Source of the DNA: Anaerolineae bacterium
GTDB taxonomy: Bacteria > Chloroflexota > Anaerolineae > 4572-78 > J111
Length of the DNA stretch: 64,000 bases
Assembly (NCBI GenBank): GCA_023382535.1
Contig: JAHDWA010000022.1
Coordinates: forward strand, 62,001 to 126,000
Direction of reading: 5' to 3'
The position numbers were made by a program, and so were the translations under genes. The notes under the pieces were generated by a model that searched no databases, had not been told where the DNA came from, and saw only the letters and a program-made list of their open reading frames with translations. Below, one piece after another: positions 38,400 through 47,700 of this stretch (position 1 is its first letter; the number at the start of each line of letters is the position of its first letter).

Positions 38400-39194
38400 T
38401 TATTTCCGCTCTGGTAAATATAATCTGGGGTCCACCAAGTCACCTTTGTATTTCAATGCAAAATGAATATGCGGCCCGGTTGCGCAGCCGCTATCGCCGG
38501 TTCGGCCGATGGTCACACCTGTTGGAATAACCTCACCTATTGCCACATCAAGGCTAGATAGGTGAGCATATAAAGCTTGCCAACCTGTTCCGCTATCAAC
38601 TACGACGGCCAAGCCATACCCTCGATAATCATCCTCATCACCGCATTTGGGGCCAGAAGGGTCTGGGCCCGCAAAAATAACTGTTCCTGGGATCACCGAT
38701 TGGACGAGTGTGCCAGCAGCTACGCCGATATCTAGACCATCATGAAACCAAGGTTGCTCGTTTGGACAACCTGGCCCCAAGAAGCCAGTGTAGTAAAGAG
38801 AACAACCAAATGCCTGAGTGATTTTCCCAGCAACAGGCAGGCCAATCAACGGGCTGAACGGTAATATAGGAGTGGGAGTTGGCTGGGGGGGTGGCTCCGG
38901 AGTCTGTGGAAAAACCCATACCGGCCCATTTTCAAAAGTCGGAGTGGAAGTGACGACCACCTCTGATGGTGTGGTTTGTATCGGTATTTCGCTGATCTCT
39001 ATCGGTAATTCCGGCCAGGCGGTAAAAGCCAAGGTTGGGGTTACGGTGGGAATAATGACAATTTCAGGGGCCGAAGAAGCTGCGGAATTATCGTTACGCT
39101 TAAGAAAAATAAGAGTGGCGATAACCAAGGCGAATAATCCCCATAGCAAAGACCAGCGCTGTTTTTTATCTCGAAGGAGTTCGGTTGCTAGCAT
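38400..39194 (-). CDS. Membrane-anchored M23 (LytM-type) peptidase
   Basis: 264 aa. Short cytoplasmic N-terminus, membrane helix at about 14-31, Pro/Thr-rich linker to about 115, then an M23 domain. Zinc ligands H151 and D155 (HDGLDIG) and H244 (PHIHF), with catalytic H211 (YAHLS), are all present, so the enzyme should be active on peptidoglycan cross-bridges or another glycine-type peptide. It follows the Cys-rich gene by 68 bp. Wall cleavage could help assemble or release the large surface proteins encoded upstream (inference). Confidence 0.9.
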   Translation of the reverse strand: MLATELLRDKKQRWSLLWGLFALVIATLIFLKRNDNSAASSAPEIVIIPTVTPTLAFTAWPELPIEISEIPIQTTPSEVVVTSTPTFENGPVWVFPQTPEPPPQPTPTPILPFSPLIGLPVAGKITQAFGCSLYYTGFLGPGCPNEQPWFHDGLDIGVAAGTLVQSVIPGTVIFAGPDPSGPKCGDEDDYRGYGLAVVVDSGTGWQALYAHLSSLDVAIGEVIPTGVTIGRTGDSGCATGPHIHFALKYKGDLVDPRLYLPERK

Positions 39195-39262
39195 TGGAAT
39201 TTTCAGGTTGAGCTACTGAATTCAAGTCGTTGCGATATGATTTTTTTCTTTAGCTGGAAAAC

Positions 39263-39727
39263 CTACCCGGCCTCCAATGTGGGTTCCCCATCGCTACCCC
39301 ATTGCTTGAACCAGTCCGACCAATCAAAGGTTTCATCGACTTGATGATCGGTGCCACGGCCGTATGATGAGGTTGGGACGGGTAATTCATCAGGATCTAT
39401 CAAGACAATCCCGGTAGTCCGCTCCAGATGATGTTTCACATTTCGTCCTTCCAGGGCCTCAATGACCGTTTCCTCAGGGTCTAATTGGAGTAGTTGTAGC
39501 ATTTCGGGTGTAACCGGTTGAGGTCCATGCACTACCTCAACATTGTAATGGCAACACCCCTTACTCTCCGGAAAAGAGGCATTTGTCAGCCTGCAAATAG
39601 CTTCACGGCGGTGGCGGCAATCAGCACATCGCCTATGCGGTCCTCGAACGAGTTCACATTGGGCCGGGTGGCAATCCTCATGATCCCAGTAAAGAATGTT
39701 TCGCCGATGACAGTACGTTATACACAT
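39263..39727 (-). CDS. Cys-rich protein of unknown function, coupled to a CooC-like ATPase
   Basis: 154 aa. Nine Cys in the first 59 residues (C2, C6, C19, C24, C34, C37, C45, C58, C59) plus several His suggest zinc or iron-sulfur binding. The C-terminal half is acidic with a Trp-rich end (FDWSDWFKQWG) and no signal peptide. The ATG lies 2 nt after the ATPase stop, so they are translated together. I do not recognise the family; a metal-handling partner of the ATPase is the simplest guess. Confidence 0.65.
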   Translation of the reverse strand: MCITYCHRRNILYWDHEDCHPAQCELVRGPHRRCADCRHRREAICRLTNASFPESKGCCHYNVEVVHGPQPVTPEMLQLLQLDPEETVIEALEGRNVKHHLERTTGIVLIDPDELPVPTSSYGRGTDHQVDETFDWSDWFKQWGSDGEPTLEAG

Positions 39728-39729
39728 CG

Positions 39730-40503
39730 TCAGGGCTTCCCAGTTATCCGTTCAAGAATAGGATACAAGGCTTGCCGCACCAAGTCTCCGGCGGGTAATT
39801 CGCTTACAGGTTTCCCCAGCGCTTCGATTTCAGCCAAGGCCGTGGAAAGAGGAATGGCCAGGGGCATCGTTGGGTAACCATTCTGCTCTAGTTGAAAACC
39901 CGGTGGGGTCTGGTTAAAGACCACCAGGCTCTCACCAATGGTAATGTTGACTCCCTGGGCGGTTTCCATGATTCGCTGCGCCACTGATCTGGCTTTTGGA
40001 TGGGGCGTAGTTACAACTAAAAATAGGTCAGCCCGCTCCAGACGATACCGGCTGATGTGTTCCAGTCCGGCTTCGTTATCAATGAGAATCAAGGCATAGT
40101 GATTAATCAATTTCTTTAAAACCAAGGAAAGAGCGTTATTTACGCTGCAATAGCAGCCAGCACCTTCACTTTGTCCCATTGTGATTAGATCAAGCGGCAT
40201 ATCATACAGTTGATAAGAGTTTAGTACACCGGTTTCCTGAATTTGTTTATGAACGTAGGCAGCCGGTGACATTCCCGCCGGGAAACTACGCACGGTTTTT
40301 GCATCCAGTCGAAGATTATCCCGGATGTCAGCAATCGTAACCTCGGCGGTAGGCAACCCTAAACTCATAGCCAGCGTTGAGGCTGGGTCACCATCTACCG
40401 CCAGAACAGGACCGGAGTATCCGGCCCTAGCCAACTCATCCAAAATCATGGCGGAGATCGTCGTTTTACCAACCCCGCCTTTACCGCATAAAGTGATAAT
40501 CAT
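39730..40503 (-). CDS. CooC/MinD-type P-loop ATPase
   Basis: 257 aa from ATG 40503, chosen for the GGAG leader and because it places the deviant Walker A (GKGGVGKTT, residues 7-15) at the N-terminus; the open frame extends 26 codons upstream. The signature Lys of MinD/ParA ATPases is present (K8), as are DGDPAST (38-44) and the Walker B-like LILIDNEAGLEH. C117-Y-C119 in GAGCYCSVNN matches the metal-binding CxC of CooC, the nickel-insertion ATPase of CO dehydrogenase. No CODH gene is in the window. It sits between surface-protein genes and a Cys-rich gene, so it could serve metal insertion or positioning of an envelope structure. Confidence 0.85.
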   Translation of the reverse strand: MIITLCGKGGVGKTTISAMILDELARAGYSGPVLAVDGDPASTLAMSLGLPTAEVTIADIRDNLRLDAKTVRSFPAGMSPAAYVHKQIQETGVLNSYQLYDMPLDLITMGQSEGAGCYCSVNNALSLVLKKLINHYALILIDNEAGLEHISRYRLERADLFLVVTTPHPKARSVAQRIMETAQGVNITIGESLVVFNQTPPGFQLEQNGYPTMPLAIPLSTALAEIEALGKPVSELPAGDLVRQALYPILERITGKP

Positions 40504-40644
40504 TTTCTTTCTCCAGTCCGATAAAAATTGCATAGTCCCCCTAGTTTGTGTTGATAGGCTCGGAAGCCAACCTGCCATCAACAGTTCTTTAGCAGTCCAA
40601 TTTAACCTTACTCCTTCAGTTACTCTGAAGTTAGTAAGATTAAC

Positions 40645-43347
40645 TTAATCTTTTAATTCTTGTTCTTTGCTCACAGCATTGAGAAACCAGGCACAGCCAG
40701 TTGAAAAGGTCACGATACCGCCCATAACCAACACGGTCCAAACAGCGCCTTGTCCATCCCCGGTTACCGGCAAAATCGCCGGAACCACTGTTCCCCCAAC
40801 AGGGTAGCCAGGAGCACCCGTTAGACTGCCGCCTAAACCCGTAGTGTTGTCACCCCCACCTCCGCTGCTACTACCGCTACTGTCCTCATTATTGTCATCA
40901 TTTCCCTTGTCTGATATACCGCCGCCAGGACGGGGAGTAGGAGAGGCACTCGGAGTAGAATTTGGCCAGGGTGTTGCAGTCGCCATCATCCATGATGTGG
41001 GGGTTGGGCCAGTTACCGGCGGTTCGTTCATAACCTGTAATTGTTCGGTAGAGGTCCATCCAGCTACATCCTGAACTGCCAAAGTTAGCATCAGCGGTCC
41101 TGCCGGCAGCACCCCGCCATTAAGAGAGACATCTTTGTTAGGGGTGTTTCCCGAAGCGATGACGGTATCTCCCTGAGCAGAAAGAGAGGTAGTTGTAGTG
41201 CGAGGCATGGCCAGGGTCAAGGTCCAATAAGCTAAGCCACTATCAGCATCGCCAGCGGCGACACTGGCCTGGGCCGGATTACAATTCTGGCACAAAGAGC
41301 CGTTCAACGCTACCAGTCCATTGGGCGGGGTTAAATCCAATTTGGCCGTTGTACTTCTGATGTCGGTCGCATTACCGGCCATATCAACCGCCATAAACTC
41401 GATCGTGTGCTGGCCGGTTGTTGTCACCGCCACTTCGTCTGACTGCCACGGACCACCATCAATACGGATGGTCTTCGTTGCTATGCCGGATACCTGGTCC
41501 TCTGCTTCCAGGCTGATGGTCAATGGTCGGGTGTACCAGCCGCCGGAAGTTGGTTCAAGGGAAAAAATCGGCTCGACACGATCCGGGGGCTGCAAATCTA
41601 TTTTGACAGGTTGGGCAATGACATGGCTGCGATTATTCGCCCCATCACGTCCATATGCGTGTAAATCAAAGCTACCTTCTGCTTCAACGGATGTACCACC
41701 CCCTGGAATAACCTGGGCCCATCTTGTCTCACCTAGCTGCAGATAAGTAGCCTGCAAACCCGACCCCGGGGCTGAATCGCCGCCACCCACTCGAACCGTC
41801 ACCGGTGAGCGCCACCAACCATTATTGCCTTGTTCGCCGGTCAAACTAAGTTCAACCGTGGGGGATATTGTGTCCACGCCAAAATATAAGGCGGTGGACC
41901 ACAACCCCCAGCCCGCTGCATTATAGGCGCGTGCGCGCCAGGCTAATTGGCGTGCGCCGTAATCATTACTCAAAGTATAGGAGAGGTGGGTAATGTCAGG
42001 TCCTGTCGCCTGATAAACCAATTCTCCGCTCCCCAAATCGACCAATTGCACTTCATATTGCTCTATGGGTCCAGCTCTATCTGGTACTTCGGCCGGCAGC
42101 CAATCCAGGTTGAGTTGGCGCGTATTGAGCCAAACATTATCGAGCGGCGCGAGCATGGCTGGCGGATTAGGTTCGCCCTTAATAATTTGGAGCGGATACC
42201 ATGCGGAAGGACAAATCAATTCCCGGCCGGTCGCTATCTCATGGAGCCGCACCTGAAACCATGTCGGCCCGGATTGAGGGGAGCTAAAGGTCAAATGGAT
42301 AGGTACGATCTCATCTGGGGCCATTGCCGGTAGATTTTGAGTGACCCCGGTATCCCACTGGAAAAGATTATAATATTGCCAAATCCGCACCTGGAGCTGA
42401 TCTGCTGGCCAGGGGGCATTGATATTTCTGACAGTAATACCGGCATCAATTTGGCTCCTGACCAGGGGATAGCGGGTAAAAGCAGCCTCAATAACTGCGC
42501 AGAAATCGGCTATATCAGGAATGGCCGTGGGAGTAACGGTGATACCGGGAGGTGGGCCAGGCGTCCAGGTAGGCGTTGCCGTAGGTACCAGCGTCGGGGT
42601 GGCAGTTGAGGTTGGCGTTGGATTACGCGGGACCATATTAACATAGCAAATAGCCAGGCTACCTCGGCCATCATCGGCGACTAAGGTGTGCATTTCGTAA
42701 GTATCAGAAGGCGCAACAATTGATAGAATGAACTTACCGTTATCGCCGACTGTTAAGCCTGTAGGCGACCAAGGGATGATGACGCCATCCCACCGTAATT
42801 GATAAAATGGAATTCCTGGATGAAAATTCTCACCATTTACCTGAAGGATTTCATCAGGCGCTACCCCATCCGGGGAACAACTCAACCGAGGTTCTTCGGG
42901 CGACATGGTCGGCGGAATCGGGGTGGAAGTCATCGTAGGCGTTGAAGTTGGTTCAATAGGGGTAGGCGTGGCCGGAGCAGGACATTCCGCTCCTAATTGA
43001 AAGAGGATTTCTGCGCTTACCCAGCCATCGCTAACCCGCAATGGACGAGGACCATCCAGATCGTTTGGGACGATGAATTGGAAGACTAAACTGCCTGTCG
43101 CATCTACCTGCACCGGTGACGGATCGGTCCCTAACGTCATTCCAACCCACTTAATATCCACCAAACTATTAGGGGTGAAGTTCTTGCCCTCAACCAGGAC
43201 AACCTCGCCGGCTCGGCCGCATATAATCGAGGGATACAGTTGGGGTGGAGCTGTCTGGGCGGCGCCGACGGTGGCCCGGCTGATTATCCAGATGAATACA
43301 AAACCCAGGCTAAAGGTCAATATTGAGAGCCATTTTCTTGAAATCAT
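40645..43347 (-). CDS. Surface protein with Ig-like domains, Pro/Thr linkers and LPVTG-like C-terminus
   Basis: 900 aa. Signal peptide at about 8-29, then two IPT/TIG-like beta domains (IICGRAGEVVLVEGKNFTPNS; LQVNGENFHPGIPFY) separated by Pro/Thr linkers. Next come FN3-like modules and Ig-like repeats of the LDLTPPN / LSLTGEQG type. A Ser/Gly/Asn-rich linker precedes LPVTG (859-863), a hydrophobic helix and a short charged tail (SKEQELKD). This is a sortase-like sorting signal, though the tail lacks the usual Arg/Lys run. The start ATG directly follows the stop of the upstream stalk gene (no gap), with AGGAG inside that gene's end. Confidence 0.8.
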   Translation of the reverse strand: MISRKWLSILTFSLGFVFIWIISRATVGAAQTAPPQLYPSIICGRAGEVVLVEGKNFTPNSLVDIKWVGMTLGTDPSPVQVDATGSLVFQFIVPNDLDGPRPLRVSDGWVSAEILFQLGAECPAPATPTPIEPTSTPTMTSTPIPPTMSPEEPRLSCSPDGVAPDEILQVNGENFHPGIPFYQLRWDGVIIPWSPTGLTVGDNGKFILSIVAPSDTYEMHTLVADDGRGSLAICYVNMVPRNPTPTSTATPTLVPTATPTWTPGPPPGITVTPTAIPDIADFCAVIEAAFTRYPLVRSQIDAGITVRNINAPWPADQLQVRIWQYYNLFQWDTGVTQNLPAMAPDEIVPIHLTFSSPQSGPTWFQVRLHEIATGRELICPSAWYPLQIIKGEPNPPAMLAPLDNVWLNTRQLNLDWLPAEVPDRAGPIEQYEVQLVDLGSGELVYQATGPDITHLSYTLSNDYGARQLAWRARAYNAAGWGLWSTALYFGVDTISPTVELSLTGEQGNNGWWRSPVTVRVGGGDSAPGSGLQATYLQLGETRWAQVIPGGGTSVEAEGSFDLHAYGRDGANNRSHVIAQPVKIDLQPPDRVEPIFSLEPTSGGWYTRPLTISLEAEDQVSGIATKTIRIDGGPWQSDEVAVTTTGQHTIEFMAVDMAGNATDIRSTTAKLDLTPPNGLVALNGSLCQNCNPAQASVAAGDADSGLAYWTLTLAMPRTTTTSLSAQGDTVIASGNTPNKDVSLNGGVLPAGPLMLTLAVQDVAGWTSTEQLQVMNEPPVTGPTPTSWMMATATPWPNSTPSASPTPRPGGGISDKGNDDNNEDSSGSSSGGGGDNTTGLGGSLTGAPGYPVGGTVVPAILPVTGDGQGAVWTVLVMGGIVTFSTGCAWFLNAVSKEQELKD

Positions 43348-44727
43348 CTAATTTCTCTCCTCTTTCTTGCCGTTTTTGCGGGATACGTCTTTGAGCAAGC
43401 GATAGCCACCCAACATGATCCCACTACCCAGGAGTGTGATAGCCCCCCAAATTCCTTTGCCTGACACTGTTTGAGGATCCAGAATAGCTGTTGAGATAGG
43501 CAGGTTGAAATCCAGGGCCGATTGCACCGTAATACTTACCCCATTTGAGACGCCAGCCGTGAAATTCTGGGCGTTGTACGTGGCAAAATTAGTATAGACC
43601 TGTTCTGAAGCGGCGTCTTCAGGGACAAGGGTGCGAATCAGGACTTTGACTCGCCCGCCACTAGCTATATTTCCCAAATTTGCCACCACGATAGGTGGTT
43701 CTCCGATAGTGTGGATACTACCCTGACTAACGCTGCCCCCTAAATAAATCAGCCCGCTGGGGGGTATATTGCTTAAAACTACCTCTTTTGCCTCTACCTC
43801 AGTAGGGTTTGTTAATGTCAAAGTCCAGGTGATCTCCTGCCCAGACTCAACCTGCATCTCCGAAACTTCCTGGGTAAACGCCAGGGTGTAGACTAGAGGT
43901 ACGCCAGGGGATGACATAGAGATGGTGGTTGCGGATGGTGTAAGGGGTGTCGGAGTCGGAATGGTCGGCGTCCAAGTCGGGAGCGGAGGAAGAGTCGGCA
44001 TCGCGGTCGGAGGTGGAGTAGACGTTGGAGAAGAAGTCGGCGTTGTGGTCGGAGGTGGAGTGGACGTTGAAGTAGGAGTAGATGTTGGAGAAGAAGTCGG
44101 CGTTGCGGTTGGAAGCGAGGTAGGCGTTGAAGTAGAAGGAAACGTTGGAGAAGGTGAAGACACATCCCCCCCTGGCGAGGAAGATGGAGACGTCGATTGA
44201 GGATTGGCTACAGCAACCTTTGTGATTTCCCCTGCTGCCGTCGCCGTAGCAAGTGGTTGCAGTATTAGATCTACTTTTAAGCTCTCGCCCACCTGCTGTG
44301 GTAAGTAAAACTCCTGGCTGCCTAACAGTTCAGTTTTATTACTATTCTTATACACGACCCAGCGAAACGGGCCTTGGCCAAAATTAGACGGGGCGACCCA
44401 CCATATCAGGCTTTCACCCTCAAACGGGGCCTGCCAGCCATACACATCGAACCACTCACCTGTATTATCCTGCCATTGGACTACCGTCCACAGGTCAAGT
44501 TGTCTGGGTCTGATATGGAGTTCAATATGGGCGCCATTAGTTGAGCTATCACCTCCACCACCACCCCCACCGCTACCGGTGGTAGAGTTCCCCCCCACGT
44601 TGGGGCGGGGTGGCAAGGCGGCAGCAGGGGCTGCTAGCAGCAAACTAATGGCCAGTATGACCAGGCAAACAATAATAAAACCTTGCCTGAATATCGTTGG
44701 ATTGCTTTTGAAGAAACTCATGCTCAT
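43348..44727 (-). CDS. Pro/Thr/Ser-rich stalk surface protein with DUF11-like domain
   Basis: About 459 aa from ATG 44727 (AGGA 8 nt upstream); a GTG at 44760 overlapping the previous stop codon (GTGA) is the alternative. Signal peptide with AAPAAALPP, a beta domain at about 60-165, a low-complexity stalk of (S/T)PT repeats at about 190-270, a DUF11-like domain at about 285-400 (WTLTLTNPTEVEAKEVVLSN), and one C-terminal helix followed by a basic tail (KNGKKEERN). The stalk is read from GGAGTNGG-like DNA repeats at 43930-44165. It is coupled to the giant gene upstream and the LPVTG gene downstream. Confidence 0.8.
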   Translation of the reverse strand: MSMSFFKSNPTIFRQGFIIVCLVILAISLLLAAPAAALPPRPNVGGNSTTGSGGGGGGGDSSTNGAHIELHIRPRQLDLWTVVQWQDNTGEWFDVYGWQAPFEGESLIWWVAPSNFGQGPFRWVVYKNSNKTELLGSQEFYLPQQVGESLKVDLILQPLATATAAGEITKVAVANPQSTSPSSSPGGDVSSPSPTFPSTSTPTSLPTATPTSSPTSTPTSTSTPPPTTTPTSSPTSTPPPTAMPTLPPLPTWTPTIPTPTPLTPSATTISMSSPGVPLVYTLAFTQEVSEMQVESGQEITWTLTLTNPTEVEAKEVVLSNIPPSGLIYLGGSVSQGSIHTIGEPPIVVANLGNIASGGRVKVLIRTLVPEDAASEQVYTNFATYNAQNFTAGVSNGVSITVQSALDFNLPISTAILDPQTVSGKGIWGAITLLGSGIMLGGYRLLKDVSRKNGKKEERN

Positions 44728-44756
44728 ATTTCTATCCTGGCTTCCCTGGAACAATT

Positions 44757-47700
44757 TCACTTAATGATAATAGGTAAGAAAACATTTTGTGTTGGAGATT
44801 TAACCGTAAAAGCTCTGGCTAGCGTATCTGTCTGGCCATCGGGGTTAATGACTTTGATATCATAAGTCGCAGGCAGCAGCCCGGCCGGGATAACCGCTTG
44901 TAATTTTTGAGCGCTCACGAAGGTTACATTTTCTAGCGTAATTTGATCTAGTTTAACCTGGGTGATCGGGACAAACCCACGGCCCGTCAGAGTTATGATG
45001 GTGACAATCTGGTTGGTGGCTTCATGCTTATCAATATCCGTCACCTCTACCGGCGGCAGGCTTCCAATGGTCAAAGCGTAGGGTTTGTTCTGACTATCTC
45101 CATCTGCCCGGGTTAGATTGACGTTATATATCCCTGCCGGTATTCCAGATGGCAGGATTCCTCGCACGGTTTGCGAAGTTACAAGGGTCACATTGGTCAA
45201 AGTGTAACTTCCAACATTCACCTGCATGGGCGCTAAAAAGCCCGTTCCGGTGATGGTCAACGTCGTGGTGACCGGATTTCTAATGACAGTGGGGGCCAAG
45301 GTGGTGATAGTCAAGCCCACCCGGTTATCGAGATAATCAGGCTGACCGTCGCTATCGATATCGTTTAGGCCCTCATTTTTATCCAAAAGGCCATCGCCAT
45401 CGCTATCCAGATCAAGAAAATTAGGTTGGCCATCCCCATCTACATCAACCGCTTTTTCCACACTATCGGGAATGGTGTCTCCGTCACTATCAAGATCGAG
45501 GTAATTGGGGGTCTGGTCGCCGTCGGAATCACCCGTTCCTTCAGCCTTATCTAACAAGGTATCGCCATCACTATCAAGATCGACGTAATTGGGCCGACCA
45601 TCCCCATCTACATCAACCGCTTTTTCCACACTATCGAAAATGGTGTCTCCGTCACTATCTTTATCGAGATAGTTGGGGGTCTGGTCGCCATCGGGATCAC
45701 CTGTTCCTTCAGCCTTATCTAACAAGGTGTCGCCGTCGCTGTCCAGGTCAAGATAATTCGATATCCCATCTCCGTCTGGATCGGCAGCTTTTTCCAAGGC
45801 GTCAGGAATTCCGTCGCCGTCACTATCAAAGTCCAGATAATTAGGAGACTGGTCACTATCAGGATCACCCATCCCCTCATCCTTATCTAACAGGCCATCA
45901 CCATCACTATCAAGATCGAGGTAATTGGGCTGGTTATCGCCATCCAAATCCCCAAAGCGTTCAATACTGTCAAAGATATTATCTCCATCACTGTCTTTGT
46001 CCAGATAATTCGGGGTCTGGTCGCCATCCGGGTCACCCGTTCCTTCGTCCTTATCTAACAAGGTATCACCATCGCTATCAGAATCTAAGTAATTGGGTAC
46101 ACCATCCCCGTCCCGATCTCCTGTGCCTTCGATTCTGTCGAAGATGTTGTCGCCGTCGCTATCGGAGTCCAAATAATTGGGGATCCCATCCCCATCCGTA
46201 TCATTGGCGCCATCATCTCTATCCGAAACGGTGTCGCCATCACTATCAAGGTCGAGGTAATTAGCTATACCGTCAGCGTCCTGATCGCCATTACCCTCCT
46301 GGGCATCCGTCAGGCCATCCCCATCGCTGTCCAGATCCAGATAATTACGAATACCGTCCCGGTCAAGGTCTCCGGTACCTTCGATCTTGTCTAAAATTCC
46401 ATCGCCATCGCTATCGAGGTCTACATAGTTTGACAGACCATCCCGGTCTGGATCGCTTATCCCTTCCTGGATGTCCAGGATACCATCGTTGTCGCTGTCA
46501 CGGTCCCAATAATCGGGGATACCATCCTGGTCAGAGTCAACGCTTTTTTCCCATCCATCGGGAATACCATCCCCGTCGCTGTCACTGTCGCGATAGTTAA
46601 GGATGCCGTCCAGATCGATATCGCCGCTACCCTCGACCGCATCAAGAATACCGTCGCCGTCACTTTCAAGGTCCAGATAATCGGCCGTACCATCCCCGTC
46701 CGTATCAGGCAGGCCAGCCCCTTCGATAGAGTCGGGGATTCCATCGCCGTCGCTGTCGTCATCCCTATAGTTGGGCAGCCCATCGTTATCTTTATCAGCT
46801 GTGCCCTCGAGTTGGTCTGGGATGCTATCTCCGTCCGACTCTATATCCAAAGCATCTATTTTACCGTCCCTGTCTGTGTCTCGTGGAGTGCGAGGATCAG
46901 GTCCAACCTCGACCCCATCATTGATAGAGTCATTGTCGGAGTCCGGATATACTGGATTGGTCCTTAGAAGGTATTCGTCCAGGTTATTTATTCTGTCACC
47001 ATCCGTGTCCAGCGTTCGATCATCAACTCGCGGGTTAAGGCCGTGATCAATCTCCCATTTATCCGACATCCCATCAATGTCGGTATCGCTAAGATTGGGG
47101 TTTGTTTGATATTGGAATTCGGCGAGATTACTCAAGCCATCGTTATCTCGATCCGTCGAGGCATCACCCAGCAGCGGGTTGAGACCATAGGTAATTTCCC
47201 AGCCATCGGGCATGCCGTCATTGTCCGAGTCAGAATCTCGCGGGTCAGTACCAGCCTGGTATTCCGCCTGGTTGGTTAAATTATCTCCATCGGGATCGCC
47301 CTGCGCCCCGTTAGCTCCGCCGGGATCCAGGGGATCAAGCGCATGATCGATTTCCCAGCCATCCGGTAATCCATCGCCGTCTGTATCTGCTCCGTGCGGA
47401 TTAACCGTCAAGTTAAAGGTGTCGCTGCTTATGCTTGACCCGTCGCTCACTTCGATGGTAATGATTGTGTTCCCATTTTTGTTCGCCACCGGGGTAATCA
47501 TTACTGTCCGGTCACCCCCGCTGCCTCCAAACACGATGCTACTGTTTGGAACCAACGAGGTATTGGAGGAACGACCGGAGAGGAGCAGATTACTCGGAGT
47601 TGATTCAATATCACTGATAGTAAAAGGGATAGGACCGATACTTGTCCCTTCAGCCGTGGATTTATCGGTGATATTAGCGATTACAGGAGGGTCATTAACG

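Noticed and set aside
39730..40503. ParA of a plasmid/chromosome partition system
   Set aside because: No ParB or parS-like cluster nearby, and the CxC motif fits CooC-type ATPases better.
45340..47380. Possible CRISPR array because of regular repeats
   Set aside because: The repeats are in frame, encode calcium-binding DSDGDG units and have no unique spacers of constant length.
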